Of a stretch of 46,786 nucleotides of DNA, positions 36,174 through 44,000 are shown piece by piece (the stretch's first letter is position 1; each line of letters begins with the position of its first letter). A program made the translations under genes and the position numbers. This stretch comes from JAAYJM01 sp964498585 (lineage in GTDB: Bacteria; Bacteroidota; Ignavibacteria; Kapaibacteriales; UBA2268), in assembly GCA_964498585.1 (NCBI GenBank), contig CAZCHH010000027.1, forward strand, positions 1 to 46,786. Reading direction: 5' to 3'. The notes under the pieces were generated by a model. It was not told the origin of the DNA, did no database searches, and was given only the letters and a program-made list of their open reading frames with translations.

Positions 36174-37421
36174 ATGAATATCTTCGTATTGAATTGTGGA
36201 AGTTCGTCATTAAAATGGCAAATAATTGATACTGATTTGGAAATGATAAAAGATGATACCGACAAGATGCTTGCCAAGGGTTTAATCGAACGTGTTGGAA
36301 GTCAATCGCTCATTACTTATGAAGTTGTTGGTGGAAAAAAAGTAAAGATGACTGAAGCATTACGCGACCATAAAACTGCTCTTAACCATACAATGAAATG
36401 GATTATTTCAGCGGATGCTAATATTCCCGGTATCAATGATTTATCTGACATTGCTGCCGTTGGACATAGAGGCGTTCACGGCGCCGAAAGATTTAAACGC
36501 TCTGCTCGTATTGATAATGAAGTAATTGCCGGCATTGAAGACTGTATTCCACTTGCACCATTACATAATCCAGCTAATCTTAAAGGAATTTATGCTGCAA
36601 AAGAAATTTTTGGTTCTTCAGTTCCTCAGGTCGTTGTCTTCGATACTTCTTTCCATTCAACAATGCCAGAAGAAACATATCTTTATGCGATTCCATACCA
36701 ACTTTACAGAAGATTTAAAATTAGAAAATATGGCTTCCATGGTACTTCTCACAGATTTATTGCATATCGTTACAGAAAATTAGCCGGTTTGGAACGCGAC
36801 CAGGTGAATATCATTACTCTTCATCTTGGAAATGGCTGCTCTGCCTGTGCGATTAAAAACGGACAATCAATAGACACTTCAATGGGACTTACTCCGCTTG
36901 AAGGATTGATGATGGGCACCCGTTGCGGTGATATTGACCCGACTGTAATTGAGTTTTTAACACACAACGAAGGTATTTCAATGGATGAAGTATTTTCTGT
37001 TTTAAACAAACGCTCCGGCTTGCTCGGTATTTCCGGTTTGACAAACGATATGCGTGAATTGCTTGATGAAGAACGCGAACACGAAGATAGACGTGCTACT
37101 CTTGCTATTGATATGTTCTGCAATAAAATTAAAAAATATATTGGTGCCTATTCAGCCGAAATGAATGGAACTGATGCAATTTGCTTTACTGGCGGTATTG
37201 GTGAAAATTCTACTGAAATTCGCCGCAGAACATGCGAAGGTTTAGAAGCTCTCGGTATTAAAATCGACCTTAAATTAAACGATAAAGCTGTTCGTGGAAA
37301 AGAAATGAAAATAAGCACTGAAGATAGCAAAGTTGGTATTTATGTGATTCCAACCAATGAAGAATTGCTTATTGCCCGCGACACTTTAAGAGTTGTTTTA
37401 AACGCTCCCAGAGTTTGGTAA
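36174..37421 (+). CDS. ackA: Acetate kinase
   Basis: AckA interconverts acetyl phosphate plus ADP and acetate plus ATP. The 415-aa protein has the family motifs NCGSSSLK (7-14), GHRGVHG (97-103), FDTSFHSTMP with the catalytic Asp157, GFHGTSH (187-193), HLGNGCSACAI, DTSMGLTPLEGLMMGTRCGDIDP and FTGGIGENS. Length is normal for the family and all catalytic residues are present. The usual partner pta is not adjacent, so the gene is a single unit between a promoter and a terminator. Confidence 0.97.
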   Translation: MNIFVLNCGSSSLKWQIIDTDLEMIKDDTDKMLAKGLIERVGSQSLITYEVVGGKKVKMTEALRDHKTALNHTMKWIISADANIPGINDLSDIAAVGHRGVHGAERFKRSARIDNEVIAGIEDCIPLAPLHNPANLKGIYAAKEIFGSSVPQVVVFDTSFHSTMPEETYLYAIPYQLYRRFKIRKYGFHGTSHRFIAYRYRKLAGLERDQVNIITLHLGNGCSACAIKNGQSIDTSMGLTPLEGLMMGTRCGDIDPTVIEFLTHNEGISMDEVFSVLNKRSGLLGISGLTNDMRELLDEEREHEDRRATLAIDMFCNKIKKYIGAYSAEMNGTDAICFTGGIGENSTEIRRRTCEGLEALGIKIDLKLNDKAVRGKEMKISTEDSKVGIYVIPTNEELLIARDTLRVVLNAPRVW

Positions 37422-37453
37422 GATTCTTTAATTAAATTAGATTTTAAAAATAT

Positions 37454-37489
37454 AAATGGAGTTCATCATTGGAGATGGCTCCATTTTTT
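37454..37489 (+). terminator. Rho-independent terminator of ackA
   Basis: AAATGGAG (37454-37461) pairs with CTCCATTT (37479-37486), followed by T residues to 37489. Confidence 0.75.
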
Positions 37490-37530
37490 AATTATTAATT
37501 GTTAATTGTTAATTGTTATTGATTGGAATT

Positions 37531-37578
37531 AGTGTCAAGTGTCAAAAAAAAGGGCATTTTTGACACTTTGGCAGAAAT
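37531..37578. repeat. TA-array boundary repeat, copy 1
   Basis: AGTGTCAAGTGTCAAAA..., hairpin AGTGTCAAAAA/TTTTTGACACT and CTTTGGCAGAAAT. The same roughly 48-bp unit recurs at 38401, 38925 and 39748, each time with ATTGTTA-type tandem repeats next to it (here 37486-37520). Confidence 0.85.
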
Positions 37579-37596
37579 AGATAATAGAGTTATTTT

Positions 37597-37683
37597 ATGA
37601 AAAAGCAGTTTTTTGTAATTCTTCTGGTAATTTCATCAAATATCTTTTGCTTTATTTTGTGCTTTTCTTTTAATCAGCCGTAA
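37597..37683 (+). pseudogene. Orphan signal-peptide fragment
   Basis: A 28-codon frame starting ATG encodes MKKQFFVILLVISSNIFCF and nine more residues before TAA. It has exactly the shape of a bacterial signal peptide but nothing follows; its 3' end overlaps the antisense antitoxin gene. It may be the 5' remnant of a secreted-protein gene disrupted by the toxin-antitoxin array, or chance. Confidence 0.3.
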
Positions 37684-37818
37684 CCATAAATCATTATTTT
37701 TTAATCTTTTATTTTGCTTTTCAATCATTAAACTGTAATCACCGTTACATTCTTCATAATTCTTTAATCTAACTGCTCTTTGAAACTCTACGCAATCGAA
37801 GTTTTCATTCTTTTTCAT
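37636..37818 (-). CDS. Small antitoxin-like partner of the PIN protein
   Basis: 60 aa, highly charged, MKKNENFDCVEFQRAVRLKN... The FDCVEFQR start followed by a conserved charged helix resembles small proteins found next to PIN-domain genes in Chlorobi, cyanobacteria and relatives. Its start overlaps the end of the PIN gene by 14 bases, so the two are cotranslated. No DNA-binding motif is evident; the antitoxin role rests on the arrangement. Confidence 0.55.
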   Translation of the reverse strand: MKKNENFDCVEFQRAVRLKNYEECNGDYSLMIEKQNKRLKNNDLWLRLIKRKAQNKAKDI

Positions 37819-38269
37819 AAATTACCTCCCTTGGAGTTCTAATTTCAATACAGGAGTAACCCTGCATCATATTTACTGAATTATATTTTCTTATTCTATC
37901 TATATTTACAATATGTTTAAAATTCCAGCTAACTAATAAATCTGTTTTATAAAAAGTAGCATAAGCAATGTGAGTTGCATCATCAAGAAATTTTTTGGGT
38001 ACTGCATTGTTTCTAATATATTCTTGAGCTAAATTTGCAATATCATCATTATAAGCTAATATTTCCAAAAAGTCGTCTGGAATCTGTTCTAACTTTTCTT
38101 TTACAAATTCAGGGGCATTTTTTAGTCCATCAACACTTGTTGGTGAAATTACAGCAATCTTTTTCCCAACTATAAACTCATCAAACAACATATTTGACCA
38201 CTCTGAAAACTCTTTATCGAAACAGCCACCAATTACAGATGTATCAATATATATTCTTAATTTGTGCAT
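37805..38269 (-). CDS. PIN-domain protein (putative toxin ribonuclease)
   Basis: The 154-aa protein starts MHKLRIYIDTSVIGG with the first PIN Asp (Asp9), has a mid acidic residue region (LEILAYNDDIANLAQEYI), the second conserved block FLDDATHIAYAT (Asp-Asp) and LLVSWNFKHIVN, typical of PIN toxins whose Mg-dependent RNase activity is neutralised by a small partner. It is the upstream gene of a two-gene unit with the 60-aa protein. Sequence features favour a real toxin-antitoxin module, though which partner neutralises is inferred. Confidence 0.8.
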   Translation of the reverse strand: MHKLRIYIDTSVIGGCFDKEFSEWSNMLFDEFIVGKKIAVISPTSVDGLKNAPEFVKEKLEQIPDDFLEILAYNDDIANLAQEYIRNNAVPKKFLDDATHIAYATFYKTDLLVSWNFKHIVNIDRIRKYNSVNMMQGYSCIEIRTPREVIYEKE

Positions 38270-38400
38270 TTTTTATAACTATGATTTAAAAGTATTTCCC
38301 TTAATAATATTGTTATTTCAATATTTAAATATACATATTTTTATTATTCAAACCAAATAATTATTAATGATTAATTATTAATTGTTAATGATTGGGAAAA

Positions 38401-38448
38401 AGTGTCAAGTGTCAAAAGAAAGGGCATTTTTGACACTTTGGCAGAAAT
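38401..38448. repeat. TA-array boundary repeat, copy 2 (overlaps hicA end)
   Basis: Same unit as copy 1 (AGTGTCAAGTGTCAAAAG...TTTTTGACACTTTGGCAGAAAT). On the minus strand it supplies the last 12 codons and the stop of the hicA gene at 38405. Confidence 0.85.
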
Positions 38449-38638
38449 TTACTTGATTTTTTTCAACACCTAAATCTTTGCAAATTTTTACTGCTAATTG
38501 GTCTGAAATTTCTGTATGTCGTGGTACTGCACTTCTTTTGTTATTAAGATTATTGACCCACCAGGAATGTTTCGCACCTTCTCTTAATAATTGGCAACCA
38601 TTTTCAGATAGATACTTTAAAAATTTTGTTCGCTTCAT
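38405..38638 (-). CDS. hicA: HicA-family mRNA interferase toxin (copy 1)
   Basis: 77 aa with the HicA dsRBD-like fold: FLKYLSENGCQLLREGAKHSWWVNN with the catalytic His24, and SAVPRHTEISDQLAVKICKDLGV. HicA cleaves mRNA when free of HicB. The C-terminal 12 residues (CQSVKNALSFDT) come from the intergenic repeat, so the native end has been replaced. The start overlaps the stop of the hicB gene upstream by 4 bases. Confidence 0.82.
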   Translation of the reverse strand: MKRTKFLKYLSENGCQLLREGAKHSWWVNNLNNKRSAVPRHTEISDQLAVKICKDLGVEKNQVNFCQSVKNALSFDT

Positions 38639-38847
38639 ACCAATATTGCTTCTTCATAGTAATTGCTTCCAAGATTTAGCATAGCATCTTGTTGATTAAT
38701 TTCAATTGCTTCACTTAAAGTAACTCTTAATGTATCTATTAATTCTTCTTTAGTAAACTCCTGGCAATTCACACCGGGGATTTCTTTTATCCAGCCAATC
38801 CAAAAGTCGCCATCTTGTTTGATTATTGCTGTATATTCGTTTTGCAT
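38635..38847 (-). CDS. hicB: HicB-family antitoxin (copy 1)
   Basis: A 70-aa antitoxin from ATG 38847 (MQNEYTAIIKQDGDFWIGWIKEIPGVNCQ...). The frame is open upstream to 38877 but the internal ATG has the good ribosome site AAGGAG 8 bases before it, so it is preferred. The partial RNase-H-like HicB fold (DGDFWIGWIKEIPGV, EELIDTLRVTLSEAIEI) is clear. It lies upstream of hicA, the hicBA order. Confidence 0.8.
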   Translation of the reverse strand: MQNEYTAIIKQDGDFWIGWIKEIPGVNCQEFTKEELIDTLRVTLSEAIEINQQDAMLNLGSNYYEEAILV

Positions 38848-38924
38848 ATATACTCCTTTTTTTTCCCAAATATACAAAAAAATTGATAATTGACAATTGA
38901 TAATTGATAATTGATAAATGATTA

Positions 38925-39124
38925 AGTGTCAAGTGTCAAAAGAAAGGCATTTTTTGACACTTTGACAGAAAATAATTATTAATTGTTAATTGTTAATTGT
39001 TAATTATTATTATTAGAGAGTTATTAAGTTATTGGGTTATTAGGTTATTAGGAAAAGAAAAAACCAATAACAATTAATAATTAATAATTAACAATTATTC
39101 AAACGAAAGCACTTCTACGTTGAA
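38925..39124. repeat. TA-array boundary repeat, copy 3, with about 150 bp of shared flank
   Basis: The 48-bp unit (38925-38972) is followed by a stretch nearly identical to copy 4: ATTGTTA tandem repeats, GAGAGTTATTAAGTTATTGG..., AAAAAACCAATAACAATTA..., and GAAAGCACTTCTACGTTGAA. On the minus strand the last piece reads FNVEVLSFE then stop: the end of a lost gene. Confidence 0.85.
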
Positions 39125-39140
39125 TTATTATTAAATATGC

Positions 39141-39362
39141 TTAAATATTTTCTAATTCATTTTTGGTAATTTCAGCATCTTTAAGGATTTTCATAAATAA
39201 GCCAATTCCAATATTTTCGTTGGAATGAACTGGAATCACAGTTGTTCTTCCGTCAATGTGTTTAAGAAAATGGTGGCTACCTTTTATTCTTATAACTTCA
39301 AAACCAAACTTCCTTAAAATCGAAATAAGTTCTTTACCTGAATATGATTTTAGGTTGCTCAT
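39141..39362 (-). CDS. hicA: HicA-family mRNA interferase toxin (copy 2)
   Basis: 73 aa: MSNLKSYSGKELISILRKFGFEVIRIKGSHHFLKHIDGRTTVIPVHSNENIGIGLFMKILKDAEITKNEL. It has the HicA pattern with the GSHH catalytic His and VIPVHSNE. Its start overlaps hicB by 4 bases. Unlike copy 1 its C-terminus is normal. Only about 25% similar to copy 1, so this is a separate lineage, not a duplication. Confidence 0.85.
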   Translation of the reverse strand: MSNLKSYSGKELISILRKFGFEVIRIKGSHHFLKHIDGRTTVIPVHSNENIGIGLFMKILKDAEITKNELENI

Positions 39363-39571
39363 GCTTCAACTAATACTCGTTGTAATCCAATAAATTCATT
39401 TGGCTGATAATCCTGTTCCACTTCAAGACATAGTTCTATTGCTTCTTTGATTCTATTCATTAGTGTATCGTAAGATTTTGCCTGTGTATGACAACCTTTA
39501 AGTGCTGGAACATCTGCAATTAGCCAGCCATCAGTATCTTTTTCTATTATAACCTGAAATTCCTTGAACAT
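39359..39571 (-). CDS. hicB: HicB-family antitoxin (copy 2)
   Basis: 70 aa: FQVIIEKDTDGWLIADVPALKGCHTQAKSYDTLMNRIKEAIELCLEVEQ, a standard short HicB without an obvious C-terminal DNA-binding domain. It precedes its hicA and overlaps it by 4 bases. The pair lies between two copies of the long direct repeat. Confidence 0.85.
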   Translation of the reverse strand: MFKEFQVIIEKDTDGWLIADVPALKGCHTQAKSYDTLMNRIKEAIELCLEVEQDYQPNEFIGLQRVLVEA

Positions 39572-39747
39572 AATATTTTCTTACCAATATAGTTTGTAAT
39601 GCATTATTAAACAAAAATAATTAAATGCTCTGTTTTTATTACCATATCTAAAATATAAATATTTTCTTAATTATGCAAGAGAAACATCTTTAATTGTTAA
39701 TTATTAATTATTAATTATTAATGATTAATGATTAGTGATTAATGATT

Positions 39748-39954
39748 AGTGTCAAGTGTCAAAAAAAAGGGCATTTTTGACACTTTGACAGAAAATAATT
39801 ATTAATTGTTAATTGTTAATTGTTAATTATTATTATTAGAGAGTTATTAAGTTATTGGGTTATTAGGTTATTAGGAAAAGAAAAAACCAATAACAATTAA
39901 CAATTAACAATTAACAATTAACAATTATTTCACTGAAAGCACTTCTACGTTGAA
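39748..39954. repeat. TA-array boundary repeat, copy 4, with long shared flank
   Basis: Unit 39748-39796 plus the same 150-bp flank as copy 3 up to GAAAGCACTTCTACGTTGAA (39935-39954). The two long copies are direct repeats enclosing the second hicBA pair. Confidence 0.85.
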
Positions 39955-40031
39955 AGTGTGGTTTTCCGGGACGGCGAAGCTGTAGCTGCTGTAAACAGAG
40001 GAAGAAAGCCAAAACAAATTTTCTGGAATAT
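39925..40031 (-). pseudogene. C-terminal remnant of a lost gene
   Basis: On the minus strand, before the TAA at about 39929, an open frame reads FWLSSSVYSSYSFAVPENHT then FNVEVLSVK. The same FNVEVLS end sits in copy 3 (39105-39125). No start or upstream part remains. It looks like the tail of a surface protein. Confidence 0.45.
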
Positions 40032-40034
40032 TTG

Positions 40035-40307
40035 TTAATCAATTTCACTTCTGATATTTTCTAGTTCACTTCTGGTATTTTCTAGTTCACTTTCAATGTC
40101 CTCAACCCTGCTATGACTTTCTAAAACATTATTCTCATAATTCATTTCCAAATCATCTAATCTTTGTTCTATATCTTCAATTTTTTTATTCAATGACTCA
40201 ATTTTGGAATCTAAACCTTTTAAAGTAACTTCTTTTTTATCGTTGTAATTTTCAGAACAAAAAGAAAAAAGAAAAACACAAGCAAATAGCAATATTAAAT
40301 GTTTCAT
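40035..40307 (-). CDS. Small coiled-coil lipoprotein
   Basis: 90 aa: signal peptide with lipobox-like FSFC (Cys17), then a continuous charged helix of heptads (LDSKIESLNKKIEDIEQRLDDLE...) to the end. The last turns are tandemly repeated at DNA level (TTTCTAGTTCACTTCTG twice; ELENTRSELENIRSE). Size and layout recall Lpp-like structural lipoproteins, but no family is recognised. Confidence 0.65.
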   Translation of the reverse strand: MKHLILLFACVFLFSFCSENYNDKKEVTLKGLDSKIESLNKKIEDIEQRLDDLEMNYENNVLESHSRVEDIESELENTRSELENIRSEID

Positions 40308-40416
40308 TTTTAGACCTCTAAAATATTTTCAATTTCCTACAATTTAAAACTTTCCTTTTTAAAATGCAAATTATTTTTTGTAATTTTAAATATAATTAAT
40401 TAAAAAAAGCTTTTAT

Positions 40417-41364
40417 ATGTTTGGTTATGAAGATAGAAATAAATTTTTAACTTTTGAAGATATTTTTGACTCAGTTTGTGGAAAGTATAATAAATTTTAT
40501 GCAAAAAAAAGAGTAGAAGATGAAGGTTTTTGGGTTAAATATGAAATAGAAAAAAGCATTAATAATTTATTCAAATTAAATAATGAAAACAATTTTACTC
40601 TATTTGACATTAATCATCTAATAGAAAAAAAGAAGATTATAGAAAGTTGTATTGTAAATGTAAAAAAGATAATGTTTGAAAATGCTGAAAAGCTAAATAT
40701 TTTTAAATCAGAAGTGGAAAATTTAAAAAATTTCTTAGATTTTATTGAAAAATATCCTGAAAAATTAATTGATTTAATTTATTTAAATGCTGAATCATTT
40801 GATGAAACATTTGATGAATACAGTGGACCTGATTTTAATGAAGTATATTATAAATATTATTTATATTTTATAGAAAATGATATTAGCAACTTTGATGTAC
40901 AAAATGAAAAATTATTTAATAAATACAATTTAGCTAAAGAATACAATGAAAGTAATCTAAATAAGCTAATCTTCTACAAAGATGAATTGGAAAAACGTAT
41001 AAACGAACTTGAAGCAAATAGTCAAAGAAGCGAAAACAAACCTAATCCATACTTTCAAAAAAATAAAAATAGTATTTACGTACAAGTTAGAGAGTTCGGC
41101 ACTGCAAAGGTTTTTGCTAATGCTTTATATAATATTGGAGTTAAGAAAGAAGACGTTACTAAAAAATTTGAAAACCTTTTTGAATTTAATACATCAAGAA
41201 AGTGTAAAATAAATTGGAAGACTTTAAAAAATGATTATTTAAGAATTGCTTACTCAAATAATGAAAATAAAGAAAATCCCAAAGATAGTTTTTTTAAAAG
41301 AGATGCACTAATTGCAGAACTAAAACAAATATTTGAAAATGAAGGTTTTAACTTTGATAATTAG
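40417..41364 (+). CDS. Hypothetical protein, 315 aa
   Basis: Unrecognised. Soluble, no signal peptide. Residues 1-205 are mainly charged helix (LIEKKKIIESCIVNVKKIMF, LIFYKDELEKRINELEANSQ); residues about 215-315 form a more compact part with KNSIYVQVREFGTAKVFANALYN and a basic KCKINWKTLKNDYLRIAY. Codon use is strongly AT-biased, more than in the housekeeping genes. Orphan between a lipoprotein gene and small frames, in the accessory region. Confidence 0.6.
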   Translation: MFGYEDRNKFLTFEDIFDSVCGKYNKFYAKKRVEDEGFWVKYEIEKSINNLFKLNNENNFTLFDINHLIEKKKIIESCIVNVKKIMFENAEKLNIFKSEVENLKNFLDFIEKYPEKLIDLIYLNAESFDETFDEYSGPDFNEVYYKYYLYFIENDISNFDVQNEKLFNKYNLAKEYNESNLNKLIFYKDELEKRINELEANSQRSENKPNPYFQKNKNSIYVQVREFGTAKVFANALYNIGVKKEDVTKKFENLFEFNTSRKCKINWKTLKNDYLRIAYSNNENKENPKDSFFKRDALIAELKQIFENEGFNFDN

Positions 41365-41704
41365 TCTATATATAATATTTCTTCTTTCACTCATACAAAA
41401 GCTATAGTTAGTGTCTAATTTTTCTTCCAATTACTCTTTTTTTTCTAATCATTTTCTATCATCAGAAGATAGTATTCAATTCATTTTAATTCCTCTCTAA
41501 AATAATTCACAGATAACCGCAGATAAATTATCTGAACAACTTTTTTTTGCTTAAATATTCAGAGCTATTCTTTATTTTAAATAGTTATAATTAGATAACA
41601 AAAGATTTTTTATCCCTTAATTTTTTCATTAATGTTGTTTTAGAGCTTAATGCTGCAGCGAAGTTCTTAAATATTTTTTTATAAATTTTTAAATAATTAA
41701 TATA
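41365..41704. other. Intergenic, no feature seen
   Basis: 340 AT-rich bases without repeats, terminators or RNA genes that I can recognise. Confidence 0.5.
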
Positions 41705-41992
41705 ATGAAAAATAACATTATCATCATCGAAAAACTTCTTGAAATTACATCTACTCTTACCATAATTATTGGTAAGCTCCTTGACCTGGTCGGGAAATTA
41801 GATGAATATCTCTATAATTTCAAGATTTGCAATGATTTACTAAAACAAATCAATAAAGAATATAATTATAATGTCAATCTTTTCAATTTAAAAGATTATG
41901 AGGAAAAGTTAAACTCACTTCTAACTGTAATAGAATCTTACGGTTTAGATGTGTTAGATATGTTTGAGAATATAAAGGAGTGCAATGAATAA
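41705..41992 (+). CDS. Small hypothetical protein, 95 aa
   Basis: MKNNIIIIEKLLEITSTLTII..., a helical protein with a mildly hydrophobic start, followed by YNFKICNDLLKQINKEYN and a regular LNSLLTVIESYGLDVLDMFENI. Not recognised. Its stop codon TAA (41990) is in the same frame as the receptor fragment that follows, so it may be a truncated gene joined to that remnant. Low certainty. Confidence 0.4.
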   Translation: MKNNIIIIEKLLEITSTLTIIIGKLLDLVGKLDEYLYNFKICNDLLKQINKEYNYNVNLFNLKDYEEKLNSLLTVIESYGLDVLDMFENIKECNE

Positions 41993-42985
41993 ACCAACAA
42001 TTGCTTTTGCACAGGAACTGCTCGGCTATTTGCCGGGCAGGAAACTTTCGGAGTTTTCTTTAATGATGAATGGAAACTGTCTGAACAATTTAATCTGGTT
42101 GCAGGTGCAAGATATGACTGGTCCAAAGTTTTGGAAGGAAGATTAAACGGAACAGATGGTTACAACGAAAAAAGAAATGCATTAAGTGGAAATTTTGGGC
42201 TTGTATATTCTCCTTTTGTTAATCAATACTTTTCATTCAACGTTGGTAGAGCTTTTCGTATGCCTATTACTGAAGAACTTTTTACAGAAGTAGTAAGTTG
42301 CAAAGGAATTAAAAAAGGTAATCCAAATTTAGAGCCGGAATACAGCTGGAACTTTGATATTGGATATCGCGGTTTTTCCGATGATTGCAAATTCGATTGG
42401 GACTTTGCCCTTTTCTATAATATTATTGATGGATATATTCAAGATGTTCCTGATTTAGAAAATGAAGTCATTGATTTTACTTATAAAAACACAGATGCTC
42501 TGATTTTTGGAGGCGAGATTTCACTTTCATATAAATTTGAGGAAGTAATAAAATCAGAAAACGATTTATATCTCGGTTTAGCTGCTTCTTATGTTTACGG
42601 AATTGACAAATCCTCTGAAAATAGTGATGAACCTTTATTTGGAATTCCACCATTAAATTTGCTTGCTGATTTAAAATATTATGGAAAACTTAATGAGTTT
42701 TGGATTAGTGGATATTTTATAAATCTACAAGCTGAATTCGCTGCAGAGCAAAACAGAATTCCTGCTATCCCAGACGGTGCAGAAAGCGGACCTTGGGGCT
42801 ATTTAACATCTGATTCTCATTTTGCTTTTAATTTGGTTTTTGGTATAAATTCAAACTCTCTTACCGGAAGTCCGAAGTTGCGTTTTGTTGTTAAAAATTT
42901 ATTTGATAACGACTATAAACCTTATGGTTCTTATATCCCCGCTATGGGAAGAAATTTTAAATTATTACTCTCTTTTTCTTTTTGA
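41993..42985 (+). pseudogene. 3' fragment of a TonB-dependent receptor
   Basis: Open from the TAA at 41990 to 42985. From about 42041 it reads as receptor beta-barrel: ETFGVFFNDEWKLSEQFNLV, AGARYDW, SFNVGRAFRMPITEELF, NPNLEPEYSWNFDIGYRG, and a natural barrel end RFVVKNLFDNDYKPYGSYIP...FKLLLSFSF. About 315 residues remain; the plug domain, TonB box and half the barrel are missing, and no ATG/RBS precedes it (only a TTG at 42131). It is the C-terminal part of a receptor that took up iron complex or cobalamin-type substrates; it cannot work as is. Confidence 0.8.
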
Positions 42986-42992
42986 TAAACAA

Positions 42993-43205
42993 ATGAAAAC
43001 TATTTTTTCAGTTTTAACTACTAATGGTACTATTATCGGAGGAGCTTTTCCAGAAAGGAAATATTTCTTTGAGCAATATTCAATAAAAAATGAATTAGTT
43101 CCAGATTCAAAATCAAATAATTTTGATTTAAACTGTTTTGTATTTCAGAAAAATTCAAATACAAGTCAGTTTGAAAATCAAATTATTGAGCTGTGTATGC
43201 TTTAA
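42993..43205 (+). CDS. Small hypothetical protein, 70 aa
   Basis: Starts 8 bases after the receptor stop: MKTIFSVLTTNGTIIGGAFP..., rich in Ser, Asn and Phe. No family recognised. Position suggests it was cotranscribed with the receptor; it may be the remnant start of a longer partner gene. Confidence 0.35.
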   Translation: MKTIFSVLTTNGTIIGGAFPERKYFFEQYSIKNELVPDSKSNNFDLNCFVFQKNSNTSQFENQIIELCML

Positions 43206-43448
43206 ATAGAATTTATTAATTCTGTTTTGTTGTCGAATAAAGCAAAGAATTATACTACTCCTAAATCTACATTATTCTTTACTTTGCTCCTGCCTTTTTT
43301 TAATTTAATTGTTATTTGCTAAACATAAAGTAATGCTGACGTAATTTTTTTTATAAGGCATTGTTTTTCCAAATTTCTTGCAAAAGTTAAACTAAACAAG
43401 TTAGCATTACTTTATTTACGGATTTAAAAAAAAATATAAAGAAACAAT

Positions 43449-43991
43449 ATGAAAAAGTTCAATTTACTAATAGCTTTAATTGCAATAGCTTTATTAAATA
43501 TTGCCTGTAGCCGGGAAAAACAGGATAGTCTAAACGATGAGATTAATAAAAAATTAGATGAAAAAGTTTTGACAGTTGATGAATTATTGGCAAATGCTGA
43601 TAAATTCTCTGAAAAAATTGTTGAAGTATATGGAATAATTGACCATATCTGCGAACATTCTTTTAAAAGATTTAAGATTGTTACGAAAGAAAATGGTCAA
43701 GAGCTAAAAGTTGAATTGGGTGATTCCTTTAAGGAACTTAATTTAAACTTGATGGGGAAAACTGTTAAAGTCAAAGGTAACCTTGTTCCTACGAAAATGA
43801 ATGCCGAAGATGTTGAATCATGGCATAAAAAAATGAAAAATAGTCATAAAGGAGAGGAAAATACTGAACACTACAAACAGGAAGACGCAAGAATTAGTTC
43901 AATTTATAACAAAATTGTATCAGGCGAAATTCCTTATTATACGATGTATGTTATTAATGCAACAGAAGTTGATTTCGATTATAAAAAATAG
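43449..43991 (+). CDS. Lipoprotein with OB-fold-like domain
   Basis: The 180-aa product has a lipoprotein signal (MKKFNLLIALIAIALLNIAC, Cys20). Residues about 38-115 resemble an OB-fold of the tRNA_anti-like type: VDELLANADKFSEKIVEVYG, IDHICEHSFKRFKIV, VELGDSFKELNLNLMGKTVKVKG. The HICEH cluster could bind a metal. A charged C-terminal tail follows. Located after a receptor remnant, so a role in metal or heme handling is possible but unproven. Confidence 0.6.
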   Translation: MKKFNLLIALIAIALLNIACSREKQDSLNDEINKKLDEKVLTVDELLANADKFSEKIVEVYGIIDHICEHSFKRFKIVTKENGQELKVELGDSFKELNLNLMGKTVKVKGNLVPTKMNAEDVESWHKKMKNSHKGEENTEHYKQEDARISSIYNKIVSGEIPYYTMYVINATEVDFDYKK

Positions 43992-44000
43992 AAAAGTGAA

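Noticed and set aside
37531..39954. Toxin-antitoxin array as an integron with attC sites
   Set aside because: The boundary unit lacks the RYYYAAC/GTTRRRY core sequences of attC sites, and no integrase gene is in the window.
42885..43205. 106-aa open frame overlapping the receptor end
   Set aside because: Its first 36 codons are out-of-frame receptor sequence; only the part from ATG 42993 is plausible.
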